DNA from: Closterium sp. NIES-65
Taxonomy: Eukaryota; Streptophyta; Zygnematophyceae; Desmidiales; Closteriaceae
NCBI GenBank assembly: GCA_948144175.1
Contig: CANXME010002067.1
Location: forward strand, 2,046,001 to 2,110,000
DNA: 64,000 bases
Reading direction: 5' to 3'
In this document: positions 44,713-57,220 of the stretch, in pieces
Layout: each line of letters starts with the position of its first letter
How positions within the stretch are numbered: position 1 is the stretch's first letter
Position numbers and translations under genes: made by a program
The notes under the pieces: model-generated
The model's input: the letters and a program-made list of their open reading frames with translations, nothing else
Databases searched by the model: none
Told to the model about the DNA's origin: nothing

Positions 44713-46428
44713 TTAGGATGTAAAAAATGACAATGTCAACAAAAGTACCAGAAACTCCAGTAAATCCACAAAATTCACACACAAGTTAAATACTACCTGG
44801 TCTCGCATGCATAATTTTGAAAAGGGGGGGTTGGGCACATTTTCATCAACAAGCAGACGATCTTCGCCCTTGTCCACCTCCGCATCTCCGTCCTCATGCA
44901 GAATGTACCCCTCGGAGACCGGGGGGTCCGGGATGCTCCCCCCAATTATCCCGGCCCCTTCCTCCTCAGCAGGTCGCTTGTGCACATTATGCACCAAGCG
45001 CCAGTTGTGGGCCACTAACACCAAGTCATGGCATTTCTCCGACCCTAGCTGGTTCCGGTGAGCCGTGTGCACCCCCTCCCACACAGCCCAATTACACTCG
45101 CTCGAGGAGGCGGAGACGGGCTGGGCGAAGACACGGCGCGCAATGTCTGCTAGCTCGGGGTAGTCGCACCCATGCCACTGCCACCATTTCCCCATATCCC
45201 CTTTCCCATCCCGAATCTCCTCCCGAGCCTCCCTCGTGGCCGTTGTGCCGAAACTTCCCTCACAGTTAATATAGGTCAGCATCCGCATCTTGAAGCCACC
45301 AGCTCCACCCCTCTTGTACTGCACCAAGAAAACCTGCGCAAGCTCCAAGAACTCCTTCATTACCTTGGTACCTTTCTTATCCCTGAGGAAAATACCCTCT
45401 TGTTGGTTGGCTGGATTCCCTTCTTTTGGGAGTCAATCCGACGCATGGTTACGTATGGCAGCTCCATCAGCTTCCTGAAGAAGTCAGCTGTCTTCCACCA
45501 AGCAGAATCCATAACATACTTTTCAAACTTGTTCGCTGCATCCTTCACCTTTGCACCTGCAGCCCATCGCTTGAAACCATCATGGCAGAGCATATGAGCA
45601 GACGGGACACTGCAAGGTATCGTGTCCCGAATCGAGTGCCTGCTGGTCACAAACGCCTGCAGCACCCGCTCGCCATGCAGCCCCCCCTTCCTCATGTAGG
45701 GGCGTCTCCACTGGTGGTTGCTTTAGAGCGTAATCAGCTCGGTTGCCCAGTCAACCACCTTTCACGCCCACTTCCCTATGTCCTCCAAGAGGAGGTCAAG
45801 CACAGGATAATGTCTATGTGCAGCCACTTCTCAATCAGCTGACGGGTTGCTGATGCGTAGTTGCTCGCCCCATCTATGCATAGTGCAACGACATTTTCAG
45901 GAGGAGGCTAGCAATGTACCCGCCAGTCTTGCTCTCCATCTCGCAGTCTACACTCTCCATAAGCACAGCACCCTCGTCAATAATGCAAAGGAAATTCGCC
46001 TGCGCACAATGATTCTTGTCAGTCATCATGTCACCTAGCGATGGTGACACCTTTCTCTGGCCACTTCTTTACCACTGAATCGAACCCCTCCTCAAACCTC
46101 TTACGAATCCGCTGCAGTCCAGCCCCACCCATGTAGCCCCTCTTCGGCGGGACATAGCATGTTGCGGAATAGGGGGTTGTCGGCATGGTATTCAGGAACA
46201 CATAATCCAGCGAAATAGAGACATACGGCAATATCCGCCACACGACTAGCCACCGACCCCCCCGTAGAAGTCTGGCATGCGCCCTCTCTTAACTCTCACT
46301 GCGTTGCTGGTTTTGCCACTTACCGCTTCTAAGGCCGCCGCCTCCGCCCGCTCCTTCCCTACCCGCTTCCTCAATTTCGCCTCTTCCATGGTGCAAATTC
46401 TATCAACTACATCTTTCGGCGCATTCAA
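44713..46428 (-). pseudogene. Decayed hAT transposase, DUF659 type
   Basis: Minus-strand pieces in three frames match, in order, a hAT transposase of the DUF659 class: an N-terminal start (ATG 46426-46428), VVKKWPEKGVTIAR near 46040, CMDGASNYASATRQLIEKW (about 45880-45820), DSAWWKTADFFRKL (about 45500) and a C-terminal dimerisation region (WWQWHGCDYPELADIARRVF, about 45190-45130). Several stops and frameshifts separate them, so it is inactive. It is a different hAT lineage from the intact one at 35437. No terminal repeats were identified. Confidence 0.8.
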
Positions 46429-47570
46429 GCATCAATCTCGTGTCCTTTTTTCCCCTCCCATTCAACTAGATGGCCGATGCAACGCGAGCTACTAAAAACG
46501 AACTCTTTCGAGCAATAACGAGATTTCGCTATTCTGCATCTTTTAGGGTCCTTGACGTAAAAAATATTATGCTTGTAAACGACATATTAGGCATTTCGTC
46601 ATACTAGCGCTCTGCCTCCACCACACCACCTATAGAAGGTGTAGAGCTACTACCTGATTTGCAGGACTAGAAGCCAACATTCTAGCTTAATCCCCTAAAT
46701 TTACCCTGAACTACGAAGATTAGATAGCGCGACTGGTGGATTCTAGGGTTCAGCTTGCTCGGGGATGATGATAGATTGAGAAGAGAGAAATGTCGACCTA
46801 GAATGCTTTTCTGGTTTAGATCTGGGTCGTCCAGGTTGGGAAAACTAGGTTTGGATCAAAGCAAGCAAAACTGTGCACCTCACCAACACTGTAGCTGCCA
46901 GTGCGCTGTCAAGGCAGAGCAGATAGCTGCAGGCCACTGGTGCAGCTTGCCTAGAAAGCAAGCTTGCTAATGTGTTGGGGGGATTGAATGTGGGTTGTGT
47001 TTTTGTAGGGTTTAGGGTAGAGAATCATGACTTCCAAGTTCCGTTCCTACCCAGATGAGAAACCCTAAATGCAAATCCAAAGCTGATTTCTAAGATCCAC
47101 CCGAAGCAGCAAAACACAACCACGTGGGGTGTGGCAGAAGTTGGTAAGCCATACTTGCTCGTCAACCCATCGGCTCATGCCAACTTGACACAAACTGGCT
47201 TGTCTTGGACCCATGCTCGTGCCTACTTTAGGAGTCTTCCATGCTTCCATGATTACATTTCTGATGGTGGCAAGGCAAATGCTGATCGCAAAAACTTGGA
47301 CCCCTTGTCATGAGGTTTTTTAGGACTGTGGCATACCAAGCTCAGCACAACTCAAACGGATGTGCCATGCCTATCAAGGTGAGAATATTGCTTTGCGCAA
47401 AGCCTCTGCCATTCACCATATGATGGACCTCCCGTAACCTTGTTGTGAAGTCAACCCATTACAAATCTGATCGGCCTCGGCGGCGCTAGAGAGCAGGCCC
47501 GTATCTCCTTGCTCATGCCCAAATCAGAGACATCCAAGCCAAATGTAAACCAGCAATCAACTTCCCTTCA
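46429..47570. other. Intron-module sequence upstream of LRR exon
   Basis: 47100-47560 aligns with 51290-52110 (for example CTTGTCTTGGACC..TGCTCGT, TGTGGCA.ACCAAG, CTCCTTG.TCATGCC), showing segmental duplication. No other coding signal. Confidence 0.55.
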
Positions 47571-47577
47571 TACTTAC

Positions 47578-47649
47578 AGGGATTTTAGGTTGCTCATGTT
47601 GCCGATGCTGGATGGAATAGACCCTGTCAAACTGTTATGTGGTAGGTCC
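47578..47649 (-). CDS. LRR exon, 72 nt
   Basis: 72 nt, phase 2-2, with strong donor GTAAGTATG and acceptor TATCAG. It encodes DLPHNSLTGSIPSSIGNM. It has the best splice signals of the dispersed LRR exons. Confidence 0.83.
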
Positions 47650-49350
47650 CTGATACATAAACGCAACGGGTTCCATCCAAGAAAAGAGAGGGATAGCGTA
47701 AGTAGTTAGGGGGGGGCGGGGGAGGAGGGAAGAAAGTTGAGAAGTTGAGGATTTTGAAAAAGTGGAAAGTTATGCCCAATTTGAATATGACACGAAGTGA
47801 ACAAATACAAATGTGCTCAACAACGCTACGGTGGGAAGAAGATATCTATGACAAATATAACAAATGTCGCCAAAAGGCTTTAGTACTGCATATCTCAATA
47901 ACATTAGGTCCAATTGTGCAATTACTTCATGAAGGTGTAATTACCAACAAAGTCGTAGATAAGTAGAAATGGATTGCTTAGGAATAAGCAGGCGAGATTA
48001 TGGTTGCAACAGATATTCCAAGAGGGAATAGCCACTCTCACATTGGGGATTCGAAGGCAAAATATCCTAGTTGCGGAAAGTGTTGACTACTATTGGGATC
48101 TAGAAGCTACTAACCACACATTTAATTCACACTTAACAGTCCTCACGGGGTCACCTCCAAAGGTCCTTGTGTGCCTGGCAAGGCCAGCCCCTATCCAAGG
48201 GTCCATGTTATATTGAGGGACACGCCAAGTATGAAAACAATCGTGTGCAATATAGCATTCCTAAAACTCCGTGCACAGCATGTCAACGATCTGGTCGTGT
48301 GCAGAAAGTTCTTTTCACGTTAATACGATGATAGAGAAAATATTCACTCAAAGGATTGATTACAACTTTGCACAAGCACACAAAATATATCAAAGTCTAC
48401 GCACATGCAAAGGAAACAGAAAGCTATACTTTAACTAGACTTCAGGACTTCGCCAGATACGCCAAGGAAAACGGTTGTCAAGCTGTTTTGGAATTTGGTT
48501 TGGTTCTCCCCTGTAGAATAACTGTCTTCGAATTTCATATCTGCCAAATTCCCCTGCTGACTCCCCTCATGAACGTTCGCGACTTCTCGTGCGCAATCAT
48601 AAGCGCTCGTGTGAGATTACCGTTTTCACGAAGTCTCACAATTGAAAAACGGTTTTCACCGTTTTTCTCCAGTATCAAAATTGTCCCTTTACGTACACGA
48701 TCTTTCCAACGAAGTTACCTGTAAGCCGAGTCAACGCGTGATACGGTTGTTCAACCGTAATCCCAAGCACCCCCACGACCGCAATCATGCACGACGGATA
48801 TTTCGGTCGTGCTGTACAGTGCGCTGTACTGCGCGAGGGTAGGGCGATTATTCGTCCTGTCTTGTTGCGATCGTGGCCCATGCCACGCTCGCAACGATGC
48901 GAAGGCACACGCGCCGGCATCTGGACCCCACGCGCGGGTCCTGCAGTTGACCTCGACTGACGCGAAAAATGTGTCAGTCAGCTTCGTGAAGACTCACGTC
49001 ACTCCATGAACAGACACGAAAACCAAAAACACACAAACTACCATGAATGCTCACAAATATTCATGAACACACTCGCGCACTTCGCAGAAATTCACGAACA
49101 GCAAAATGAACGCACGTTCATGACAAGTTGCGAAATAACACAAACGCACACAAAGTCTCGCATTCACACATGATGGACATTCACGAACTCTCATGAACAC
49201 AACCCTTCACAAAAAAACACAGAACTCATGAACCGTTGAGGCGATTCATGAGCCGTAAACACACAAACGCAGCTCACGAAAAAACGCAACTTGCACACAA
49301 CAAATTACCTTCAGAACAAACACCTCACTTTTACTCAACGTCGACGAATA
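47650..49350. other. Intron module, then CATGAA/TTCACGAA-rich sequence
   Basis: 47650-47850 aligns with 52290-52490. From about 48440 to 49320 short motifs TTCATGA, CACGAAC and CGCTCGTG recur in both orientations, a texture like the subterminal regions of hAT MITEs (compare 43800-43860). No ends could be defined. Confidence 0.45.
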
Positions 49351-49351
49351 G

Positions 49352-50840
49352 GTGGTAGGTTTTCGTGCAAACCATGTATTGCACTCAACAGAAAGAGTGT
49401 ATGCTCTCAAAAGTATTACTGAGCCTGGTTGGATAAGTGTTTATGCTCACAATTCATTGGTGCGGGTCTTTCTCAGCAGGCAATTGTGTGGGCGTTCGAA
49501 CAGATTATTAGCCAGCAGCTCTGGCAAGAGGGAGTTACTTGGCTGGGAAAGGCGAGGTCACGACTATCTTAGGGTTGCTAAATTTTTAGGGGTGGTAAGA
49601 ACCTGTTTGGATTCGAGACTTGATTTGCGTATGATGGAATACATAGAAGCTATACATAGTGGGACAACATCCCTGCTCTTCACTGCCAGCTTGATATCGG
49701 AGGTTGCAAGAGGTTCCCGCTTTCATCATCCTCCGATGTTTGACTCCGAGCCGCTCTCACCATGTTGTCTGAATGTTGGAGGACCATATATCGAGGCTGG
49801 TGTGGTGATATCCACGGCGAAAGACCTTGGTATCCACAAGGTCACCAATGCATGAGGGACAGGCGACACATCACTACTTTCGGGAGAGATCTCCCTCCGC
49901 CGTGCACTGTCTCCCTCCCCAGTCCTGGATTTAAAAGTGCACATTGGTAAAGCCATGTGGGCCAAAGTGTACCTGGTATATTGCAAACATTGAAATCTTC
50001 CTCGTGCCAGCTGCAGTCCTCCCCTGCTCGGTTGTCATCACAGCGCTAAGGAAAGGTTTGTCTGACAGCAAGCGGGGCGTAGGTCTGCCAATCAGGACGG
50101 ACCCCGCACCTGCCGGCCGTTAGTGCGGCTGCAAAATCTGCAGTAGTGGCTGCCGCTGCAGCAAATCCAGCTTTGTGGAAGATTCTCCTGGTGATCTGGA
50201 CGCTGGCACAGAGGGGTGGCGTCGGACTCTCCCCACCACTTCAGGAGCACCTTCCAGCCCCAATTGACCTTGAGTCAAATCTGAGCTGGATAGTTACTTC
50301 CTCCTTGTGCACAGCTCAGAGTGGGGCCAACATGAGTTCTAAACCATGGCAACGGGGTTCAACTGTTCCTGCCACAAATCCGCACACCCGCCGGCCCAAC
50401 ACTGCCTCTTGCTGTGTTCCCGAATGCACGTGTCCATCCTGGGGTGCACATTCCGCAGTCCACGTTTCCGCGTAGGACTCAACCGCCATGACCGCCGTTG
50501 GCAGTGATTGCAGACGAGCAGGCCAAATCTGCAGTGGACCGCATAGTTGTGGAGCAGACGAGGTCGAGCAGCTTCCTCTTGAGCTCCCGCATGCTTGTGG
50601 AGCACCCACACATGGGTCGAATGAGGGAGCTTGCTGCTGTGGTTCCTATAAGGTGCTTAGCGATGCTCCTGCAGCAGTTGCAACATACTGGTGGAAATTC
50701 TGGTGGACCGTGGGTGCACCACTGGGCTGGATTAGGGTGCCAACATCTTGCCCCAAGCAGGTCCACGATCCAGTCAGAACTAGATAGTGAGGCTCCTCTC
50801 AGGGTTAAGCTACACTATTCTTGATGGAGTTTGCCTTTCT
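49352..50840. other. Unassigned sequence with a dispersed repeat
   Basis: A 167-codon plus-strand frame at 49352-49855 has no recognisable domain and I do not call it a gene. Segment 50065-50290 recurs at 56555-56755 (AATCAGGACGGACCCC.CACCTGCCGG, GGCGTCGGACTCTC, CCCCAATTGA..TTGAGT), defining a dispersed repeat of unknown class. Confidence 0.45.
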
Positions 50841-52213
50841 TGCGGTCTAGATAGCTACCCATGTCTGTCTAAAATGATTCCTTCATTGTGTGTATCTTGC
50901 ATGTTATCTTTCATGTGCTACACACCACCTTGAGTGCGTGTTCTCTTCTCCTTACATGTATATTTAGGCAGTGCTCAAATGTGCAGGAGAACTTTAGGGA
51001 AAGCGAAGACCAATCGAAGAGCACATTGACTCATCAAAGTCGCAAAAGAACTGCATGCTCATGCTTGCATTTCAATGCAAATTATGCCAAACCAGTTCGT
51101 AAAAAATCGAAGGGTGCCCTGATATTCACTGGCCAGCCCATAGTTGAATTGAACTGGTTGGCTCCACGCTGAACAGGTATATGCCTGGCGAACAAGGCTG
51201 CTTCAAACCGGTCGCCCGTGACAAACCCCATTGCTGCCAGCCAAGGCCACTTGACACCCAAGTATGCCCAACACGTATGATCCTGAAAAGCCATACCTTC
51301 TTGTCTCAGCTTGATCAGCAAACCTGAGCCACGAGCTCGGTCACCTGCCCGACCGGCTCATTAGCCCACCGGCTCACGGCAACTTGAAACAACCCGTCTT
51401 GTCTTGGACCTATGCTCGTTCCACCTCTTCAATCTTAAGGTCTGAGGACACATCTGATGGTGGCAAATGATGATCGCGACTAACTTGTGCTCTTCGTCGC
51501 AGGCTTCCTAGGATTGTGGCAGACCAAGATCGGCCCAATTAAAACAGACAGAATAATGCCCAGCCCAAACCCTCCCATTCCCATCCCGGTCATGTCTGGC
51601 CATCGAGACATGAACTATACCAGCCTAGTTTCAACTCTTGCTCCACTGATTTTGAGAACCGATACGGTTCCCACATACTTGCTACCAAGGGTAAAAAACT
51701 GCGATTTGACCATGGTTCTGCGGGAATGAGACAAAAGCAAAGGTTCAGGCAAAGGCCAATAAGGTGCATCACGAAGGAGTATAGGGCCGGACCAAGGCCA
51801 ACCTTCTAACCTACTGTTAAGTAATTCAAGCATCGGACCATGGCTGGTTTGTTGGAACGAGGTCATTTAATGTGTCTGCCATGCCACTAAGACAGGCACG
51901 TTTGAAGCAAAATGCCCACAAGAATATGGCAGGCAAGATGCTCATTGTCGTGGATTTCTTCGTTAATTTCCACTTTCGCACGAATTAGTGTGAAGCCCCT
52001 GCTTGTCACCATGTTACGGTCCTCCCATAGCCTTGTTTCGAAACCAACACATTACATCTCTGACGGTCCTCGATGGCCGTAGGAGGCTGGCTCGGCTCTC
52101 CTTGTTCATGCCAAAATCGAACCAAAAACCAGCTTTAAACAGTATTTGAAGGAATGAATCGGAGAAATCCAAGCCCAAGGTGAAGCTTCAATAAAAATAT
52201 CCTCAATACTGAC
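50841..52213. other. Duplicated LRR intron module
   Basis: 51180-52200 aligns in blocks with 47100-47560 and, inverted, with 31660-31790. It is non-coding apart from the adjoining LRR exon. Confidence 0.55.
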
Positions 52214-52285
52214 AGGGAATCAAGGTTGCTCATGTTGATGATGGTGGATGGAATAGACCCATTCAAATTGAAATCTTCTAGACCC
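52214..52285 (-). CDS. LRR exon, 72 nt, possibly degenerate
   Basis: 72 nt, phase 2-2, acceptor CCACCAG, donor GTCAGT. It encodes GLEDFNLNGSIPSTIINM; the usual D-L-S-x-N start is altered to GLEDFN. It may be a decaying duplicate. Confidence 0.72.
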
Positions 52286-52923
52286 CTGGTGGTACATACA
52301 CGCAACGGGTTCCATCCAAGAAAATAGTGGGATTTAGTAAGTAGTTGGGAGGATATTGAAGTGGAGGAGTTTGAATAAGGGTTGAACAAGTATTCATGAT
52401 AGCTTACACGGAAAAAGCCATAAATGGACGTGGAAGATGCTACGCCCACATTTGAATGTGACAAAAGGCGAACAAAAACAAATGTGCTCAAACGCAGCGA
52501 TGGGATCATGGGATAGACAAATATTAACATTCAGACCATATAATGATCAATCTGGCTTCGCTACCTAGGGTTTCTCTATATTTGGAAGAAAAGACCTCCG
52601 ACGAAAATAATTATTGTCGCAAAAAAAAATCTTTATGTGATGTCTTTAGGGTGAATAAATTTGATGATTATAATAGTGTGTGAATGACGAATCATCATGT
52701 TGAATGTGTGTGTTGAGGCAATAGTGTGTTATCGCTAGTCGCTTGTCACGTCGTCGTTTGCGTGTCGTGTTCATTTCCTGTTTTGTCGTGTGTAGAACGT
52801 TTGGCGTGTCGCACATGTGTGCTGTAGACCCTTTAAGAACTCAAAAATGAGTTTATAGTGAAGAATCAGAGCCGTGGTTTCAAGATTTTAGTGATTTCGA
52901 AACTCGCCATAAAATGGTAAACT

Positions 52924-53253
52924 TAGGGATGAGCAAGGTGGCGAACACCTGTTCGGTTCGCCTCGAACGTTCGAGGCGAACCGAACAGGTTTTGTTTTTT
53001 AGCTCAAATCGTTCGCCGAACAGTGTTCGATGTTCGCCCGAACACGTTCGTGTTCAGGCCGCTGCTGAAATTTGCCCGCGACGAACACGAACAGTGTTCG
53101 AGGTTCGCCCGAACACGCCTCCACAGGCGAACGGCGAACACCTGTTTTTTCCTAAACTGTTCGCCGAACCGAACAGTGTTCAGTTCGGCAAAAGAGGGTG
53201 TTCGACAAGGGGCGAAGACGAACATGTTCGTGTTCGCCCTTTGCTCATCCCTA
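52924..53253. mobile_element. hAT MITE, 330 bp, CGAACAC-type
   Basis: Perfect 13-bp terminal inverted repeats TAGGGATGAGCAA and a perfect 8-bp target duplication GGTAAACT (52916-52923, 53254-53261). The interior is almost entirely CGAACAC/GTGTTCG repeats in both orientations. No coding capacity. It sits in the LRR-exon region. Confidence 0.93.
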
Positions 53254-53277
53254 GGTAAACTTCAATATCGTGAGAAT

Positions 53278-53840
53278 TAGACATGAGCAGCAAACCGAAC
53301 CTAGGTTCGGTTCGCTCGAACCAGTTCGAATTTAGACGAACCGAACTTTTTTTCTCTTGAAAAGTTTTTGCACAAACCTTAAAAAAGCTCACGCGAACCG
53401 TTTGAGCAAACTTTTATGGTTTCAGTTTCGAACTTCGAACCGAACCGGTTCGAAGTCCGAAACAGCAATTTTCAAACTTCGCGGGGTTCGAATTAGACCC
53501 CGCCAGAACCCACTCGACCTTCCCGTCGAAATTGGGAGTGGGGTTGGATGCCATTTCACGGCAGCCAACCCTAAGATCGTAAGTTAGGTAGAGCAGATCT
53601 AGATCTGCTCCTCCTAAGCTCCCACACTACTATTCATTCACTACATCTCCCTCTTAAGATGCGTCATACGTTTAGGTGTAGTGTTAGATATTCCCATGCA
53701 AGATATTCACATTGTAGTGTAAGTATTCTCGCATTCTTAAAACATGAGCACGAACCAAACTCAAACATGTTTGCTCAGCTTTTTTCGAACCTTGCATGGG
53801 GGTCGAACCGAACCGAAGTGGTTTGCTCTAACTTTTTTTG
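53278..53840. mobile_element. hAT-like MITE, CGAACC-type, right end unclear
   Basis: Left terminus TAGACATGAGCA (same as at 41642), then CCGAACC/GGTTCGG text at 53295-53490 and again near 53745-53825. No right terminal repeat found. It lies only 25 bp from the MITE ending at 53253. Confidence 0.55.
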
Positions 53841-54287
53841 TTTGTCACTATTCTCACTAGTTACATATACAATGTGTAGTGTAACATTTTTCTTTGAGTA
53901 GACCCTTGTGAATGGTAATTTTGACACCCGTCATGGTTGGGGACAATGTAGCACTGTTCCACATCACTGTACCTCGGCTCTTGGGGTTTATAGATACTGG
54001 GAGTCATTCCTAACTTGTAACTCTTTCTAATTTGTGTTATAAGACTATAGTGACTGCCATGGTGTCGTTCATTCAATCTGATGTTGTGTCGTCAATACTT
54101 GATGAAATCGTGCGATTCAAATTGTCTATCGCAGATGATGTTCAAACGTTCCAAATTCAACTTGTAGGATGCCATTGGAGTTGTGACCAAAACGCTATGA
54201 ACGTTTGAAGCCGATGTACCAAAATATGTTTAAGCACTCTATCTTTTGTTTTAGGCACATTTGAGCTCATTGTAACTATAACACAAC

Positions 54288-54865
54288 TGTCAGTGGGCGA
54301 AGCCGACTTCAGAAAGGATATCGACAGACTTGGTCGACTTCCACGGCAGCGCTATGAAGCTGCCAACGAGATGAATTCGGCGGCCGACTTCGACTTGGGC
54401 GATTGACGACGGGACGCGTCGACCTGCAGGCGCCGACTTGAGGCGCCGGGGACATTACCTGGTCGACTTGGTTGCTTGATCGACGAAGTCCTGCGGGGTT
54501 TCGCAGACGTCGCCCAGGAGGTTCTGGCGAAGTCGACCCGTGGGCTGGTATCCCGAGGTCAACGTGTGACATCTGGCGCAACTGCTTTAGTCACCTACGG
54601 TTGCAATGGTGGCAAGCCACCTTGCTTCAACGTTGGCACGCCCACCTTGGTGTAGAGCTGGCAGGTCGCCGACTTGCTACGTTGGCAAGCCGCCTCCCAG
54701 CTGTGTTTGCGCGGTCGCCGACTTGCAGAGCAGGCAGGCCCCCTCCCGTGCTGCGCTGGACGCCAATCTGCTTGTGTGCTAGATTGCAAAGTCCTAGATG
54801 TAGTCACCATTGCCAATCTATTTATGAACGATACAAGACACGATACAAGGCAGGTAACTAGGTGT
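54288..54865 (+). repeat. LTR-X copy, 3' end missing
   Basis: It starts TGTCAGTGGGCG and aligns with the LTR-X at 55683 and 59442 (CTTGGTCGACTTC, ACGAAGTCCTGCG). It ends before the conserved CTCCGCA terminus. It may be the 5' LTR of the remnant element whose RNase H lies at 55140. Confidence 0.65.
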
Positions 54866-55139
54866 TACGAGAAGGTTCCAATTTCACGAAGCATCAAGAA
54901 CAGGACCTTCTCGAATTCGGTAAAATAAATTCGACGACATCACGTGTACACAGATTCACGCGGGAAATAATCACAAAGAAATAGAATTTGGTGCATGCAA
55001 GCTCATTCGATGCTTCAATTATAATAATAATGATAACAAAAAAAAACAAATAAGCAACGAGCAACAAGTGATAACTAGCACAAGTGATAATAGAAAGAAA
55101 GAAAAAAACAAACAATAATGGATAAGCACGGTCGCTGTA

Positions 55140-55536
55140 CTCTTACACTCCGCCTGGTCGACTATGCGGATGGCGACGACGTTGGCGACAAGTTGGTGTG
55201 ACGCTCTCGTTAACCAAGTTGGAGTACATCACTTCCATCGAATCCGGCAAGAAGGCTCGTCACCTTCGCTTCTCCCTCGTCGAGTTCCAGCTGCGTGGAC
55301 GCTGGGACCGAGGACTTGGAGCTGAAGGGCAACCTCAAGCACATGGAGGAACAATACGTCTAGCTACAGCTGTTTTGAAGCGCAAGAAGATCGCGCTGCT
55401 GTATGTCCCAACCGCCCAGCAGCCTACCGACTTCGTGACAAAGGCGTTGCACTTTCTGACTTTCAACAGGTGCTCCGTCGCAATCGGCCAAGTGAGGCTG
55501 GCCGACGTCAGCGACGCTAATTATAACGTGCGGTAG
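55140..55536 (+). pseudogene. Copia RNase H fragment
   Basis: Two frames read LRLVDYADGDDVGDKL then LTKLEYITSIESGKKA...QQPTDFVTKALHFLTF, the conserved order of Copia RNase H. Stops and a frameshift break it. A purine-rich tract and an LTR-X (55683) follow, which ties LTR-X to a Copia family. Confidence 0.75.
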
Positions 55537-55682
55537 TAGGTGCCACGCCCTTTAGCATGGCTAGTGCGGTGAATGGCGTCCTAAGCTTGTTGTGCATGCC
55601 AACGACTTTCCCCGTGTATTTTATACCTTGGGTTCTGGATGGACCTCGTGTATGGATGCCTAGCGAGAGCTGGGCAAGGGGC

Positions 55683-56524
55683 TGTTGATGGGAAATGGCT
55701 CCGCCTTCGCTTGGGTGAAGAAAACTTCTCAGTCAAGTGTGTGAGAGGCACAACCGACTACTGTCTACAAACTTGGTCGACTTCTGCGGCACTGCTGTGA
55801 AGCCGCCCACGAGGTGAAGTCGGTGGCCGACTTCGACTTGGGCGGTCAATGAAGGGACGCGTCAACCTACAGGCGCCGACTTGAAGGCACCCGAAACATT
55901 ACTTGATCGGCTTGATTACCTGGTCGACGAAGTCCTGCGAGGGTTCGCAGACGTCACCCAGGAGGTTCTGGCGAAGCCGACCTGCGGGCTGGCATCTCGA
56001 GGTTAATGTGTCACATTTGGCGCAACTTAAAAGGCGTGGCCAAATTGACACCTACGTGATGTGCGCGACGGTGCACGACGTGCGGAACCGTAGCCCAACA
56101 CCTGCGAAGTAGGTGCGCACATGTACGCTATAGTCACCTGCGGTTGCAACGCTGGCAAGCCGCCTTGCTGCAACGTTGGCAGGCCCGTCTTGGTGCAGAG
56201 CTGGCAGGGCGCAGACTTGCTACGTTTGCAAGCCGTCTCCCAGCTATGTAGGCGCGGTGTCGACTTGCACTACTGGCACACTGCCCTTGTGCTGCGCTGG
56301 AGGCCGACCTCTCTGTGTGCTAGATTGCTAGGTTTCAGATGTAGTCACGATTGCCCTTTTTGCATCATTGTGTAATCCTTTTGCTAGTAAATCTCTTGCA
56401 TATCTGCCATGTGAATGCGCACATAGAGAAAACATGGGCAAAGGTACGAATATTTGTACCACCCGTGCTTTCCCACATAGTTCAGCTCCCGTCGGTGTAG
56501 AGAGATTCTCCGAAATTACAGCGC
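55683..56524 (+). repeat. LTR-X copy downstream of Copia RNase H
   Basis: It starts TGTTGATGGGAA directly after GGGCAAGGGGC, a plausible polypurine tract, and ends near GATTCTCCGAA. It aligns along its length with the solo LTR-X at 59442 and 35261. No clear target duplication. Confidence 0.75.
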
Positions 56525-57220
56525 TGAAAAAAAGGTGTGGCTGGCAACACGAGGGGCACAGTTGTCAATCAGGACGGACCCCACACCTGCCGGCCGTTAC
56601 TGCAGCAAATTCTGCTGCAGTGGCTGCCACTGCAGCAGAGCCAGCCGCGTAGAAGATTCCAGTGATGATGGGGACAATGACATAGAAGGGTAAATGGCGT
56701 CGGACTCTCTTGATGAGTATCTTTCAACCCCAATTGATGTTGAGTAAAAATCTCCTTGGTACGCCCAAAAACTGATTGGTATATGCAAAAACTATTTACA
56801 TTCCGCTCTTGACAAGTTGGCAATGGGCAAGCTACACAAGCGTATGGCTCCCTCAGCTACACTTCATGGCTAGAGTCGTGTCGCTGGTTGTCAAAACTCA
56901 AGTGTTCGCTACATTGAATTGAACATGGAATAACGCTTTGCCAATTTGGGAGGATGTCATGGAAACAGTTCTTGCTCCCAACCACTTTCACCCTACTGGA
57001 ATTTCACTCACAACACTGGTACGTAGGCTTACTACGAATCTGGCAAGGGGGGCCATTTTTCGAACCTGACAAGCTGACCACTGGCTGGCTATCGTCACCC
57101 CTGGCTCGTCATGAGTTGGTTAAATGTAGGTAAATGCTCAACTCTTACTCATTTTCATCTGTGCATAAGCCCATGTCTATGTGCTCACACTCATGCGTGC
57201 ATGCTCCCACTCATACTCAC
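56525..57220. other. Dispersed repeat and unassigned sequence
   Basis: 56555-56755 is the second copy of the repeat at 50065-50290. The rest shows no gene. Confidence 0.45.

Noticed and set aside
49352..49855. 167-codon open frame
   Set aside because: No recognisable domain; composition resembles surrounding non-coding sequence. Kept only as unassigned.
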